Both the position numbers and the translations under genes were made by a program. From the NCBI GenBank assembly GCA_002385745.1, contig DGEC01000089.1, positions 1 through 16,153 on the forward strand: a DNA stretch of 16,153 bases. The letters are read 5' to 3'. This document shows, piece after piece, positions 1-7,767 of this stretch. Source of the DNA: Firmicutes bacterium UBA3936 (lineage in GTDB: Bacteria; Bacillota; Dethiobacteria; Dethiobacterales; Dethiobacteraceae). The notes under the pieces are model-generated. The model did not search any database and was not told the origin of the DNA. It saw nothing but the letters and a program-made list of their open reading frames with translations. The stretch's first letter is position 1, and each line of letters opens with the position of its first letter.

Positions 1-25
1 CCTAAAGTAATTTTACACTAACGAG

Positions 26-547
26 CTAGCGAAAAACCAAGAGTCCCGCTGCTGCTGCCAGCAGGAGTATTAAAATTGGATGCAGCCGTGTGAAAACAAG
101 CAGCAGAAAAGCAGCGGCGGCAAAAACGGCGGCGGAAAGGTTTAGCACAGTTGCACGGGCTACGGAAATGGCTGCTCCGGCGATCAAAGCCAGCACTGCA
201 GGCCGCAGGCCGCTGAAAACCGCCTGGACCAGCCGGTTATGATAAAAATGCTTTAATGCCGTTGCCGCCAGCAGGACAAGCACTGCAGAGGGAGTAATTA
301 CTCCCGCGGTTGCAAACAGGGATCCCCAAAAACCGCCTGCTTTATAACCTATAAAGGTGGCGGCATTAATGGCTATCGGTCCCGGTGTCATTTCAGCAAT
401 GGCTATAATATCAACAAATTCAGTGGCTGTAAGCCAGCCCTTGACAGCAATGAATTCTTTTTCCAAAAGCGGCAGCATGACATAGCCGCCGCCGATGCTG
501 AACAGGCCGATTTTTAAAAATGACAGGTATAGCTGCAGTATGATCAA
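26..547 (-). CDS. chrA: Chromate transporter family protein, half-size ChrA (second of pair)
   Basis: This 173-residue integral membrane protein is one half of a split chromate transporter (CHR family). The family moves chromate, or sulfate-like oxyanions, across the cytoplasmic membrane. Seen: an N-terminal FSIGGGYVMLPLLEKE segment (about residues 16-31) and a GPIAINAATFIGYK segment (about 56-69), both typical of ChrA halves, then strongly hydrophobic stretches to the C-terminus. The length fits a single-domain ChrA of about 6 helices. Its ATG overlaps the stop of the upstream chrA gene by 4 bp, so the two are translationally coupled and probably form a heterodimer. Substrate is inferred from the family; in anaerobes without chromate exposure the true substrate is uncertain. 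Confidence 0.9.
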   Translation of the reverse strand: MIILQLYLSFLKIGLFSIGGGYVMLPLLEKEFIAVKGWLTATEFVDIIAIAEMTPGPIAINAATFIGYKAGGFWGSLFATAGVITPSAVLVLLAATALKHFYHNRLVQAVFSGLRPAVLALIAGAAISVARATVLNLSAAVFAAAAFLLLVFTRLHPILILLLAAAAGLLVFR

Positions 548-1104
548 CGGGCATCACCTTTTTCTCTTTCCGGTTTAGGCTGCAACGCTTCCCGCAAAAG
601 TCCGGCCGCCGCCCCGGCAATTATCAGCAAAATCGGGTTGAATCTAAGAAATACGGCCGGCAAAAGAAAGAGGAAAAATAAAATCAGGCCGAATTTTTTG
701 CGAAAAACGGTTTTGCCCAGTCTCATGACGGCAAAGGCAATCAGAGCGGCAACCACAGGCCTGATACCGGCAAAGGCCGCTGCAACAAGCCTGTTTTCTA
801 TGAACTGCACGAAAAAAGCCGCCACCAGAAGGATAACAAGGAAAGAAGGCAGGACCGCTCCCAGCAGTGCGGCTAAACTCCCGGGCAATCCTTTTACCTT
901 GTAACCGACGAAAACCGCAGTGTTGATGGCCACTGCTCCGGGAAGCGACTGGGCTACGGCCAGGGCATCAATAAACTCCTCCTCGCCCAGCCAGGAATGC
1001 CTGTTGACTACTTCCTGCCTGATAACGGGCAGCATGGCATAGCCGCCGCCGAAGGTGGTTGCTCCTATTTTTAAAAAAGTCAAAAAGATCTGCAGGTAAT
1101 TCAT
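544..1104 (-). CDS. chrA: Chromate transporter family protein, half-size ChrA (first of pair)
   Basis: This is the other half of the split CHR transporter, about 186 residues. Seen: FLKIGATTFGGGYAMLP near the N-terminus, a LPGAVAINTAVFVGYK segment about 60 residues in, and several hydrophobic helices, ending in a short charged tail (QPKPEREKGDAR). It is clearly homologous to the following gene, as expected for a duplicated half-transporter pair. The reading frame can also begin at a GTG at 1110. I prefer the ATG at 1104 because a GAGG motif lies 5 nt before it, whereas the GTG is part of that ribosome binding site. The gene diverges from cwlD. The substrate, chromate or another oxyanion, is inferred from the family only. 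Confidence 0.88.
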   Translation of the reverse strand: MNYLQIFLTFLKIGATTFGGGYAMLPVIRQEVVNRHSWLGEEEFIDALAVAQSLPGAVAINTAVFVGYKVKGLPGSLAALLGAVLPSFLVILLVAAFFVQFIENRLVAAAFAGIRPVVAALIAFAVMRLGKTVFRKKFGLILFFLFLLPAVFLRFNPILLIIAGAAAGLLREALQPKPEREKGDAR

Positions 1105-1164
1105 ATACACCTCATCTCATATACAAGCCCTCCCCGTCATATTCTGTTAGCAGGAGGGGAATTT

Positions 1165-1887
1165 ATGCGTATTGTTATGTTTGCGTCAGCTAAGACCAAA
1201 ATAATTCTGCTTCTCGTGTTATTTATTCTTGTACTGTGCCTGGGTACTGCACTATTCATTCCGCGGGCGCAGCCGGCCGCCGGTGTCACAAGCGTACAAA
1301 TGCTGCCTCTGGCCGGCAAAGTGTTTGTCCTGGATCCCGGACATGGCGGTTATGATCCCGGAGTGATGCAGGACAATGTTCTGGAAAAGCAAATAGTGCT
1401 GGAGATAGCCCTGAAGCTGCGCCACTACCTGCAGTCAGCCGGTGCCAGGGTGGTAATGACCCGGGAAACTGATCGTGATTTTTTAACTGTTGCAGGCGGG
1501 CCGAAAAAACAGCAGGATATGAAGAACAGGATGCAGATAGCCAATGAAGCAAAACCCGACCTTTTTTTAAGCATCCATATTAATTCCATCAATTCAGCGG
1601 TTTGGCACGGCGCCCAGACTTTCTATAAAAGCAATTGCGAACAGTCAAAGGGCGCTGCGGAAAAAATTCAGAAACAATTGATCCGTGTTCTGGCCAATAC
1701 CGACAGGGCTGTCAAGGCAGGGGATTTTTATGTTCTTAATAATATGGAAAGTGCAGCGGTTCTGGTGGAATGCGGCTTTCTTTCCAACCCGCAGGAAGCG
1801 GAACTGCTGGCGGACCCGGCCTACCAAAGCAAGATAGCCTGGTCTGTATATCTGGGACTTGTCAGTTTTTACAGTCCGGCATTCTAA
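1165..1887 (+). CDS. cwlD: N-acetylmuramoyl-L-alanine amidase CwlD (spore cortex)
   Basis: Zinc-dependent Amidase_3 protein of 240 residues. CwlD in Bacillus is about the same length and, with PdaA, makes the muramic-delta-lactam that marks spore cortex for germination enzymes. Seen: an N-terminal membrane anchor (about 12-32), then the catalytic domain with the expected zinc ligands His60 (DPGHGG), Glu74 and His138 (SIHIN), and the catalytic Glu202 (VECGF). All are intact. The ATG is preceded by AGGAGGG at 1152-1158 with 6 nt spacing. The gene stands alone, divergent from the chrA pair, with a terminator just downstream. Its presence argues for an endospore former. Another cell-wall amidase of the same family is possible, but size, anchor and the lack of binding repeats favour CwlD. 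Confidence 0.9.
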   Translation: MRIVMFASAKTKIILLLVLFILVLCLGTALFIPRAQPAAGVTSVQMLPLAGKVFVLDPGHGGYDPGVMQDNVLEKQIVLEIALKLRHYLQSAGARVVMTRETDRDFLTVAGGPKKQQDMKNRMQIANEAKPDLFLSIHINSINSAVWHGAQTFYKSNCEQSKGAAEKIQKQLIRVLANTDRAVKAGDFYVLNNMESAAVLVECGFLSNPQEAELLADPAYQSKIAWSVYLGLVSFYSPAF

Positions 1888-1932
1888 GCAGTTAAAGCTA
1901 TATATTCTTCTTTAGCGATAAAAACCCTACAA

Positions 1933-1955
1933 GGAACCGTGCGGTTTCTTTTTTT
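1933..1955 (+). terminator. Intrinsic terminator after cwlD
   Basis: A short hairpin (GGAACC / GGTTTC with one G-T pair, loop GTGC) is followed directly by seven T residues at 1949-1955. It lies 45 nt past the cwlD stop and isolates cwlD from the amrA-amrS pair. Confidence 0.7.
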
Positions 1956-2064
1956 ATAAATTAAGGGAAAAGACTGTATAAAAAAAGGTAAAAATCATTT
2001 AAGATATAAGTAGAGGAAAACATTTCCGGAAAGAATAGCAATAAAAAGCAAGGGAGCGATAATA

Positions 2065-3402
2065 ATGACAATCGCCCATGCGGGAATTTATCCGCACGCT
2101 GCAATTGCTCTTCCCGAAGTCGGCAAAGAGGAAGCCGCGAAAGTAGCGGCTACCTATGCCGCCATGCAGGAACTGGCAAGAAGGGCCAAAGACAGCCGGG
2201 CAGATGTGATTGTGCTTATCACGCCCCACGGTCCGCTTTTCCGGGATGCCGTGGCCATGCTGGATATTGATCCGCTGACGGGGACACTTGCGCAGTTCGG
2301 AGTTCCCGGGATAACTTATTCCTATCAAAATGACCGCAGCCTTCTGGAGGCTGTTGAGCTGGAGGCGGATCGCGCGGGCATCCGGACGGCTGTTATCGAC
2401 AAGCGGAGCGCCGCTGCATACCGCGTGGCTGCCGAACTGGACCACGGTGCTACTGTGCCCCTTTATTTTTTCAGGCAGTTTGATATTAACCTGCCCCTTC
2501 TCCACCTGACATTCGGGCTTTTGCCGCCCCGCCGTCTTTTTGAATTCGGACGGGCCTGCCGCCGGGCGCTGGAGCGGCAGAAGAAAAGGGCGGCAGTCAT
2601 TTGCAGTTCAGACCTGTCACACCGGCTTATTCCGGGCGCGCCTGCCGGTTATTCCCCGGCGGGAAGGGAATTTGACGAAAAACTGGCTTCGCTTTTGGAA
2701 CAATATGATGTGGAGGGAATTTTAAATATTGACAGCGGTCTGCTTGAAGAAGCGGGTGAATGCGGTTACCGTTCTATCCTTATCTGCCTGGGAATGCTTG
2801 ACGGCGACACCGTTGTATCTGAAATCCTGTCCTATGAAGGGCCCTTTGGCGTCGGCTACCTGACGGCGGACTTGACTCCTGCTGGCAATAAACGCAAGTC
2901 AAGTGAACATGTGCAGCTCGCAAAAAAGGCGCTGGAAAGCTATGTGCTGCGCGGGAAGCGCATCAAACCCCCGCAGGATTCAGAACTGAATAAAACTAAA
3001 GCCGGGGCTTTCGTTACCCTGAAAATGGACGGCCGGCTGCGCGGCTGTATTGGCACCATTGAACCCCTGCGGGAATCACTGGCGAGGGAGATAATAGAAA
3101 ATGCCATATCCGCGGGCACGGCCGACCCGCGCTTTTCGCCCGTTACCGCCGGGGAGCTGCCACATCTTTATTATTCCGTCGATGTGCTGCTACCCCCGGA
3201 AAAAATCAGCGGCAAAAAGGAGCTTGATCCTAAACGCTACGGAGTGATTGTGGAAAGCGGCCGGCGGCGCGGTTTGCTTTTGCCCGACCTGGAGGGAGTG
3301 GATACGGCGGAAGAGCAGCTGGCCATTGCCCTGCAAAAGGCCGGCATCAGCCCCGGTGAACCCTACCGCCTCTACCGCTTCCTGGTTCGCCGTTACAAGT
3401 AG
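2065..3402 (+). CDS. amrA: AmmeMemoRadiSam system protein A with N-terminal extradiol-dioxygenase-like domain
   Basis: Two-domain protein of 445 residues. Residues 1 to about 270 resemble the class III extradiol dioxygenase subunit-B (LigB-like) fold. The recognisable pieces are YPHAAIALPEVG (His11), LITPHGP (His55), DHGATVPLYF (Asp126, His127) and SSDLSHR (Asp183, His186), where the family carries its metal-site residues. Residues about 280-440 are an AMMECR1 domain with the hallmark LRGCIG at 325-330. The biochemical role of AMMECR1 proteins is not settled. Known context: AMMECR1, Memo and a radical SAM enzyme co-occur widely as the AmmeMemoRadiSam system. The radical SAM partner begins 14 nt downstream. 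The start ATG follows AAGGGAG (2050-2056). No separate Memo gene is visible; Memo itself is structurally related to LigB-type proteins, so the N-terminal domain may fill that slot (inference). Confidence 0.88.
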   Translation: MTIAHAGIYPHAAIALPEVGKEEAAKVAATYAAMQELARRAKDSRADVIVLITPHGPLFRDAVAMLDIDPLTGTLAQFGVPGITYSYQNDRSLLEAVELEADRAGIRTAVIDKRSAAAYRVAAELDHGATVPLYFFRQFDINLPLLHLTFGLLPPRRLFEFGRACRRALERQKKRAAVICSSDLSHRLIPGAPAGYSPAGREFDEKLASLLEQYDVEGILNIDSGLLEEAGECGYRSILICLGMLDGDTVVSEILSYEGPFGVGYLTADLTPAGNKRKSSEHVQLAKKALESYVLRGKRIKPPQDSELNKTKAGAFVTLKMDGRLRGCIGTIEPLRESLAREIIENAISAGTADPRFSPVTAGELPHLYYSVDVLLPPEKISGKKELDPKRYGVIVESGRRRGLLLPDLEGVDTAEEQLAIALQKAGISPGEPYRLYRFLVRRYK

Positions 3403-3416
3403 GGTGGTAGCCGGCC

Positions 3417-4406
3417 ATGCATGAAGCACTGCATTATGAAAAGACAACGGACGGTGTTATCTGCCGCCTCTGTCCCCATTTCTGCCGCTTGCAGGGGGGC
3501 AAGACTGGTTTGTGCGGTGTACGGCGGGAGGAAGGCGGTAAACTTTATACTATGAACTACGGCCTTTGCGGCGCCGCGGCAGTTGATCCCATTGAAAAAA
3601 AACCCCTTTATCACTTTTACCCGGGCAGGAAGATATTTTCCGTGGGAACGGCGGGCTGCAATTTAGACTGCGGCTTCTGCCAGAACTGGCAGCTGGTCAG
3701 GGCGGACGGCAGGGACTTTTTGTCCCTGACGCCGGCGGAACTGGTGGCTGAAATTATGTCGCGCAGCAAAGATGAGAGGTTCGGCATTGCCTATACCTAT
3801 GCGGAACCGGGCATGTGGTTTGAATTTGTTCTGGAAACGGCAGCCTTGGCAAAGCAAAAGGGATTGAAGAATGCTATGGTGACCAATGGGTATCTTAACC
3901 CTGGACCGCTTAAAGAATTGCTGCCCTTAATCGATGCTTTTAATATTGACGTCAAAGCCTTTACAGAGGATTTCTATGCGGAACACTGTGCGGGAAAGCT
4001 GAAACCGGTCCTGCGCTATGTGGAGCAGGCCGCCGCCTCTGCTCATGTGGAACTGACTTACCTTGTAGTGACGGGACTTAATGACAATGCGGAAGAAATG
4101 AAACGTTTCTCTTCCTGGGTTGCTGAGATCAACCCCCTGATACCCGTGCATTTGTCGCGCTACTTCCCCCAGCATCGCTTTAACAGGCCGCCTACTCCCA
4201 TTGCCGTTATGGAAAGACTGCGGGAGACGGCACTGCAAAAGTTAGCTTATGTATATCTGGGCAATGTTACCGTGAGCGGCGCATCCGACACCGTATGCCC
4301 CGGCTGCGGTGAAGTGCTGGTCAGACGCTATGCTTACCGGGTAGATGTCCGGCTCCGGGATGGCAAATGTCCCACCTGCAAGCGCCCCTCCGATTTTAAA
4401 AACTAG
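3417..4406 (+). CDS. amrS: AmmeMemoRadiSam system radical SAM enzyme
   Basis: Radical SAM protein of 329 residues, the third part of the AmmeMemoRadiSam system. Seen: the cluster-binding CxxxCxxC motif as CNLDCGFC (Cys81, Cys85, Cys88) after a typical FSVGTAG lead-in. Upstream there is a cysteine-rich N-terminus (Cys16, Cys19, Cys23, Cys33). A C-terminal zinc-ribbon-like pair of knuckles follows (Cys294/297 and Cys318/321). The overall plan resembles pyruvate-formate-lyase-activating-enzyme-like radical SAM proteins, as which this family is often labelled. The substrate is unknown. It starts 14 nt after amrA and must share its transcript. The ribosome binding site is a modest AGGGTGG at 3401-3407 overlapping the amrA stop. 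Spacing and gene order support a joint function with amrA. Confidence 0.92.
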   Translation: MHEALHYEKTTDGVICRLCPHFCRLQGGKTGLCGVRREEGGKLYTMNYGLCGAAAVDPIEKKPLYHFYPGRKIFSVGTAGCNLDCGFCQNWQLVRADGRDFLSLTPAELVAEIMSRSKDERFGIAYTYAEPGMWFEFVLETAALAKQKGLKNAMVTNGYLNPGPLKELLPLIDAFNIDVKAFTEDFYAEHCAGKLKPVLRYVEQAAASAHVELTYLVVTGLNDNAEEMKRFSSWVAEINPLIPVHLSRYFPQHRFNRPPTPIAVMERLRETALQKLAYVYLGNVTVSGASDTVCPGCGEVLVRRYAYRVDVRLRDGKCPTCKRPSDFKN

Positions 4407-4421
4407 CTTGTAAACATTTTT

Positions 4422-4469
4422 CACTCTCCCGGCAGCATAATATTTTGGGAGGAGAAGCAAGGGAGAGTG
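4422..4469 (+). promoter_or_regulatory. Inverted repeat covering the ribosome binding site of the AGCS symporter gene
   Basis: CACTCTCCC at 4422-4430 is perfectly complementary to GGGAGAGTG at 4461-4469, which contains the Shine-Dalgarno region of the symporter gene (ATG at 4474). The 30-nt loop holds a second purine-rich block, GGGAGGAG at 4447-4454, that could compete for the same left arm. The arrangement could hide or expose the ribosome binding site. No known riboswitch class is recognised. Confidence 0.4.
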
Positions 4470-4473
4470 GAAT

Positions 4474-5823
4474 ATGGAGATTCTGGCAGTTGCTGGCAGG
4501 TTTTTCGAGTGGCTGCAGGTTTTTTGGAGCGGTTCGGCAATGATTGCGGCTTTTTCTCTCACCGGAATTCTATTGAGTGTACGCACCTCTTTTGTGCAGC
4601 TCAGGCATTTCCCGGCAGTAATGAAAGAAAGCCTGCAGGGCATTTTTTGCGCAGACGGCGGCGCGGGCGGCGATATCAGCCCCTTTCAGGCTTTAACAAC
4701 CGCTCTTGCCGGTACCATCGGGACCGGCAATATAGCCGGGGTGGCAACGGCCATCACCCTTGGCGGCCCCGGTGCAGTATTTTGGATGTGGGTATCCGCA
4801 TTTTTGGGCATGGCAACCAAATATGCCGAGATTGTCCTGGCTGTATACTTCCGGCGTGCTTCCGGCGGAACTTTTGCCGGCGGCCCCATGTATTTTCTGG
4901 AGTCCGGACTGAAAAGCCCGTCGCTCGCAGTCCTTTTTGCAACATTTGGGGCTGTGGCGGCCTTTGGCATCGGTAATCTGGTGCAGGCCAACTCTGTTGC
5001 TTCAGTCCTGCAGGAAGCATGCGGCATACCTCCCCTGGCGACAGGCCTGTGTATAGCTTTTGTTGCCGCCCTGATTGTCCTGGGCGGCATCCGCCGGCTG
5101 GCCGCCGTTACTGAAAAAATGGTGCCGCTGATGTCCGCATTTTACCTGTGCAGTGCACTGGTGATAATTGTTCTCAATGCCGAAAGGATTCCTGAAGTCA
5201 TAAGCCGGATAATGAAAAGCGCCTTTTCCGGCCAGGCTGCCTGCGGCGGTTTTGCCGGAGCGGGCGTTGCTTCAGCCCTCCGTTTTGGTTTTGCCCGCAG
5301 TATTTTTTCCAATGAAGCAGGCCTGGGAAGCGCCAGTATTGCCCATGCCGCTGCCAAAACTGATCATCCGGTACGCCAGGGCCTTTGGGGCATCTGTGAG
5401 GTGTTTATTGACACTCATGTTATCTGTACGATGACTGCCCTTGTCATTCTGAGCACAGGTGCCTGGACTTCGGGGCTGGAGGGAGCGGCCATGACCTCAG
5501 CCGCCTTTTCTGGCAGCCTGCCTTTTATAGGTGGCTGGGTTGTAGCGGGAGGGCTGGTATTTTTCGCCCTTTCTTCGCTTTTTACCTGGTCTTATTACGG
5601 GGAGAAATGTTTTGAATACCTGGCAAACTCAAAGTTTATTCATTGCTACCGCCTGTTATGGGTTTTGCTGATTCCCTTTGGAGCGGCAGGAAGCCTGCGT
5701 ACTGTTTGGGGACTCTCCGATACATTAAACGGCTTGATGGCCATTCCCAATCTTTTTGGGCTGTGGGGTTTAAGCGGCCTTGTCGCCTCTCTTACCCGGG
5801 AATACTTTGGCAGGCGGCGATAA
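4474..5823 (+). CDS. Alanine or glycine:cation symporter (AGCS family)
   Basis: Sodium-coupled amino-acid symporter of 449 residues, a normal length for the AGCS family (DagA/AlsT-like), located in the cytoplasmic membrane. Seen: a hydrophobic protein with about 11 helices, the family segment TIGTGNIAGVATA (81-93), GGPMYF (136-141), and SNEAGLGSASIAHAAAKTDHP (about 279-299), a diagnostic AGCS motif near the substrate site, followed by helices and a short basic C-terminus. The substrate is probably alanine or glycine with Na+ or H+; it cannot be told apart from sequence. The gene follows amrS after 67 nt with no terminator, so it may be co-transcribed. The gap holds an inverted repeat over the ribosome binding site, which suggests separate translational control. 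AGCS transport has no obvious link to the Amr pair. Confidence 0.92.
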   Translation: MEILAVAGRFFEWLQVFWSGSAMIAAFSLTGILLSVRTSFVQLRHFPAVMKESLQGIFCADGGAGGDISPFQALTTALAGTIGTGNIAGVATAITLGGPGAVFWMWVSAFLGMATKYAEIVLAVYFRRASGGTFAGGPMYFLESGLKSPSLAVLFATFGAVAAFGIGNLVQANSVASVLQEACGIPPLATGLCIAFVAALIVLGGIRRLAAVTEKMVPLMSAFYLCSALVIIVLNAERIPEVISRIMKSAFSGQAACGGFAGAGVASALRFGFARSIFSNEAGLGSASIAHAAAKTDHPVRQGLWGICEVFIDTHVICTMTALVILSTGAWTSGLEGAAMTSAAFSGSLPFIGGWVVAGGLVFFALSSLFTWSYYGEKCFEYLANSKFIHCYRLLWVLLIPFGAAGSLRTVWGLSDTLNGLMAIPNLFGLWGLSGLVASLTREYFGRRR

Positions 5824-5826
5824 ACC

Positions 5827-5856
5827 CTGCCAGCTCGAAAAAGAACCCGCTATACT
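5827..5856 (+). promoter_or_regulatory. Candidate sigma-A promoter for the cdaA operon
   Basis: CTGCCA (5827-5832), 18 nt, then TATACT (5851-5856). It resembles the stronger promoter seen before glmM (TTGCCA, 17 nt, TATACT). Transcription would start near 5863, giving a leader of about 85 nt. The weak -35 keeps this tentative. Confidence 0.35.
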
Positions 5857-5947
5857 GATTATTTGCAGGTTTTTGTTGCTGTTTGGCGAAAAGATAATGT
5901 AATGATTTTTTAATTTTTGCCGATAAAGATAACGGAGGTGACAGGCA

Positions 5948-6763
5948 GTGAACCAGCTTGTCCGGTTGCTTAATGCCGCCATCAGCTGGCGCAGCATTCT
6001 GGACATTATTATTGTAACTTATGTCTTTTACAAGGCCATCCTGCTGATCCGCGGGACCAGGGCTGAGCAGCTGGTGAAGGGGCTGGCAGTGCTGCTGATT
6101 GTCACCGTTGTCAGCAGGGAATTGAAGCTTTTTGCCCTTAACTGGATGCTTACCAACCTGATGACTGTGGGGATAGTTGCCATTCCCATTGTTTTTCAGC
6201 CGGAACTGCGGCGGGGACTGGAAACACTGGGCCGTGGGAAATTGTTCACGCGCAGCGACCACTTCTACAGGGAACCGGATTTTGATAAAATGCTTGCGGA
6301 AATTCTTAAAGCGGTCAGAGTTCTGGTAAAAAAACGCATTGGCGCCCTGATTATCCTGGAGAGGGAAACCGGTTTGAATGAAATAATTGAAACAGGTATT
6401 CCCATAGACGGCCAGGTATCGGCGGAACTGCTAATCAATATTTTCATGCCGCGCAGCCCGCTTCATGACGGTGCGGCCATTATTCGCAGAGGCAGGATAA
6501 TGGCTGCCGGCTGCTTCCTGCCGCTTACGGAAAATCCCAATCTCAGCAAAGAACTGGGCACAAGACACCGGGCTGCCCTTGGAGTATCGGAACAATCCGA
6601 TGCAGTTGCCATTACCGTTTCAGAAGAAACCGGTGTGGTTTCCATTGCCAGCAGCGGAAAGCTGACGCGCTACCTTGACGAAAAAACACTCAGGCAGCTG
6701 TTAATTAATCTTTGTAAACCAAAGTCCGCGCTGAATATTTTCCGGCAGTGGAGGTCAGTGTAA
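5948..6763 (+). CDS. cdaA: Diadenylate cyclase CdaA
   Basis: Membrane diadenylate cyclase that makes c-di-AMP from two ATP. The 271 residues match the usual CdaA length (about 273 in Bacillus). Seen: three N-terminal membrane helices within residues 15-85, then the DAC domain with LHDGA (Asp174-Gly175-Ala176) and GTRHRAA (204-210), both signature catalytic motifs and both intact. Start is GTG at 5948, preceded by GGAGGTGA at 5935-5942. cdaR begins directly after its stop and glmM follows, the conserved cdaA-cdaR-glmM cluster of Firmicutes. Known from that family: CdaR modulates CdaA in the membrane, and GlmM binds and inhibits it. C-di-AMP mainly controls potassium and osmolyte balance and is tied to cell-wall integrity. 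Confidence 0.96.
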   Translation: MNQLVRLLNAAISWRSILDIIIVTYVFYKAILLIRGTRAEQLVKGLAVLLIVTVVSRELKLFALNWMLTNLMTVGIVAIPIVFQPELRRGLETLGRGKLFTRSDHFYREPDFDKMLAEILKAVRVLVKKRIGALIILERETGLNEIIETGIPIDGQVSAELLINIFMPRSPLHDGAAIIRRGRIMAAGCFLPLTENPNLSKELGTRHRAALGVSEQSDAVAITVSEETGVVSIASSGKLTRYLDEKTLRQLLINLCKPKSALNIFRQWRSV

Positions 6764-7705
6764 ATGTTGAGGAAGCTGCTGTTACACAATCTGGCCGTAA
6801 AAATAGCCGCCTTTTTCCTGGCCCTGATACTCTGGGCTTATGTGACGGGTGATTCCCTGCCTGTGGAAGAACAGCCTAATATAAGACGGTCTTATACCAA
6901 TGTGGCTTTGGAGTGGCTGAACCTTGACGATGAACTTGCCATCACCAAGATTACCGAAGAGGTAGATGTGGTTCTAAACGGAAATAAGGATGTGCTGGAC
7001 GAAATCACTCCCAGGACATTGCGTGTTTTTGTTGATTTGCGCAACCTTGGCCCGGGCAGACACCGTCTTACTCCCGTAGTCCCTGATGTGCCCAAGGGGG
7101 TAAGCGTAGCTTCCATTAATCCTGCCCAGGTAGAGGTTGACCTGGAAACTATAGAATCGCACCAGATGCAGGTGGAAGTGGATGTTACCGGTTCTCAGGC
7201 TGAAGGTTACATCCGGGGAGAAATAGAAATTGTTCCTGATGCCGTTTTTGTCAGCGGAGCCCGCTCTTACCTTAATCAGGTTGACCGGGTCAGAACAATA
7301 GTTAATATTAACAATGCCGACGGCAATCTTACTGAAGTAGTTTCCGTCAGTGCCGTAGACATAAGCGGACAGGTTGTTGAGGGAGTAAAAGTCACGCCTT
7401 CGCTGGTGGAAGTTTTTATTCCCATTGCCCTGCCGCAAAAGGAAATTCCCGTCCGCGCAAGCCTGAACGGGACACCGGTATACGGTTATGCAATAAAACA
7501 GATTAATTTGTACCCTGCCAGTGTGACTGTTAAAGGCAAGGAGGAAGATTTGAGCAAAATTGAGGAAATATATACAGAGCCGGTTGATATCGGCAATGCC
7601 AGGTACAGCGTAACCAAGTCGGTTTCACTCTCCGGGGTTCCCGAAGGGGTTGAGGTGATGCATTCCGGTAAAATCCAGGTGGAAATAATGATCGGTCCCC
7701 GGTAG
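6764..7705 (+). CDS. cdaR: CdaA regulatory protein CdaR (YbbR-domain protein)
   Basis: Extracytoplasmic regulator of CdaA, 313 residues. Seen: a single N-terminal membrane helix (about 10-28, ending in LWAYVTGDS), then beta-rich repeats that read as three YbbR domains (about 50-130, 135-215 and 225-312), with the recurring pattern of short valine-rich strands and VSINPAQVEVDLE-type turns. The family often has three or four such domains, so this is a normal or slightly short version. The ATG follows the cdaA stop with no intervening base, so translation is coupled. It probably sits with CdaA in the membrane with its domains outside the cell, sensing envelope state (family knowledge, mechanism unsettled). 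Confidence 0.93.
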   Translation: MLRKLLLHNLAVKIAAFFLALILWAYVTGDSLPVEEQPNIRRSYTNVALEWLNLDDELAITKITEEVDVVLNGNKDVLDEITPRTLRVFVDLRNLGPGRHRLTPVVPDVPKGVSVASINPAQVEVDLETIESHQMQVEVDVTGSQAEGYIRGEIEIVPDAVFVSGARSYLNQVDRVRTIVNINNADGNLTEVVSVSAVDISGQVVEGVKVTPSLVEVFIPIALPQKEIPVRASLNGTPVYGYAIKQINLYPASVTVKGKEEDLSKIEEIYTEPVDIGNARYSVTKSVSLSGVPEGVEVMHSGKIQVEIMIGPR

Positions 7706-7707
7706 CA

Positions 7708-7736
7708 TTGCCAGAGCCTGTCGTATATGCTATACT
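7708..7736 (+). promoter_or_regulatory. Sigma-A-type promoter for glmM
   Basis: TTGCCA (7708-7713), 17-nt spacer, TATACT (7731-7736). The fit to the vegetative consensus is good. The predicted start near 7743 lies just before the glmM ribosome binding site (GGAGGTGA, 7752-7759). It sits in the 62-nt gap after cdaR, so glmM and nagB can be made independently of cdaA-cdaR. Confidence 0.6.
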
Positions 7737-7767
7737 ACAAAAGTATTGCCTGGAGGTGAGGCAGCAG

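Noticed and set aside
1..25. Possible feature left of the chrA stop
   Set aside because: Only 25 nt are visible; no hairpin or coding signal can be supported.
1117..1145. Sigma-E-like promoter before cwlD (TCATATA, 14 nt, CATATTCT)
   Set aside because: It would start transcription on top of the cwlD ribosome binding site, and the match to consensus is loose. Sporulation control is likely but not shown by this sequence.
2015..2032. Overlapping repeats GGAAA-ACA-TTTCC-GGAAA before amrA
   Set aside because: Short and A/T-rich; no promoter could be placed confidently beside it, so calling it an operator is not supported.
4467..5090. Long open frames in alternative frames on both strands over the symporter gene
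   Set aside because: They lie entirely within the AGCS gene, have low-complexity or Arg/Pro-rich products, and lack ribosome binding sites; they are shadows of a GC-rich coding region.
7708..7767. N-terminal extension of GlmM by 20 residues from a TTG at 7708
   Set aside because: That TTG is the -35 box of a good promoter, no ribosome binding site precedes it, and the start at 7768 has an ideal one and gives the family length.
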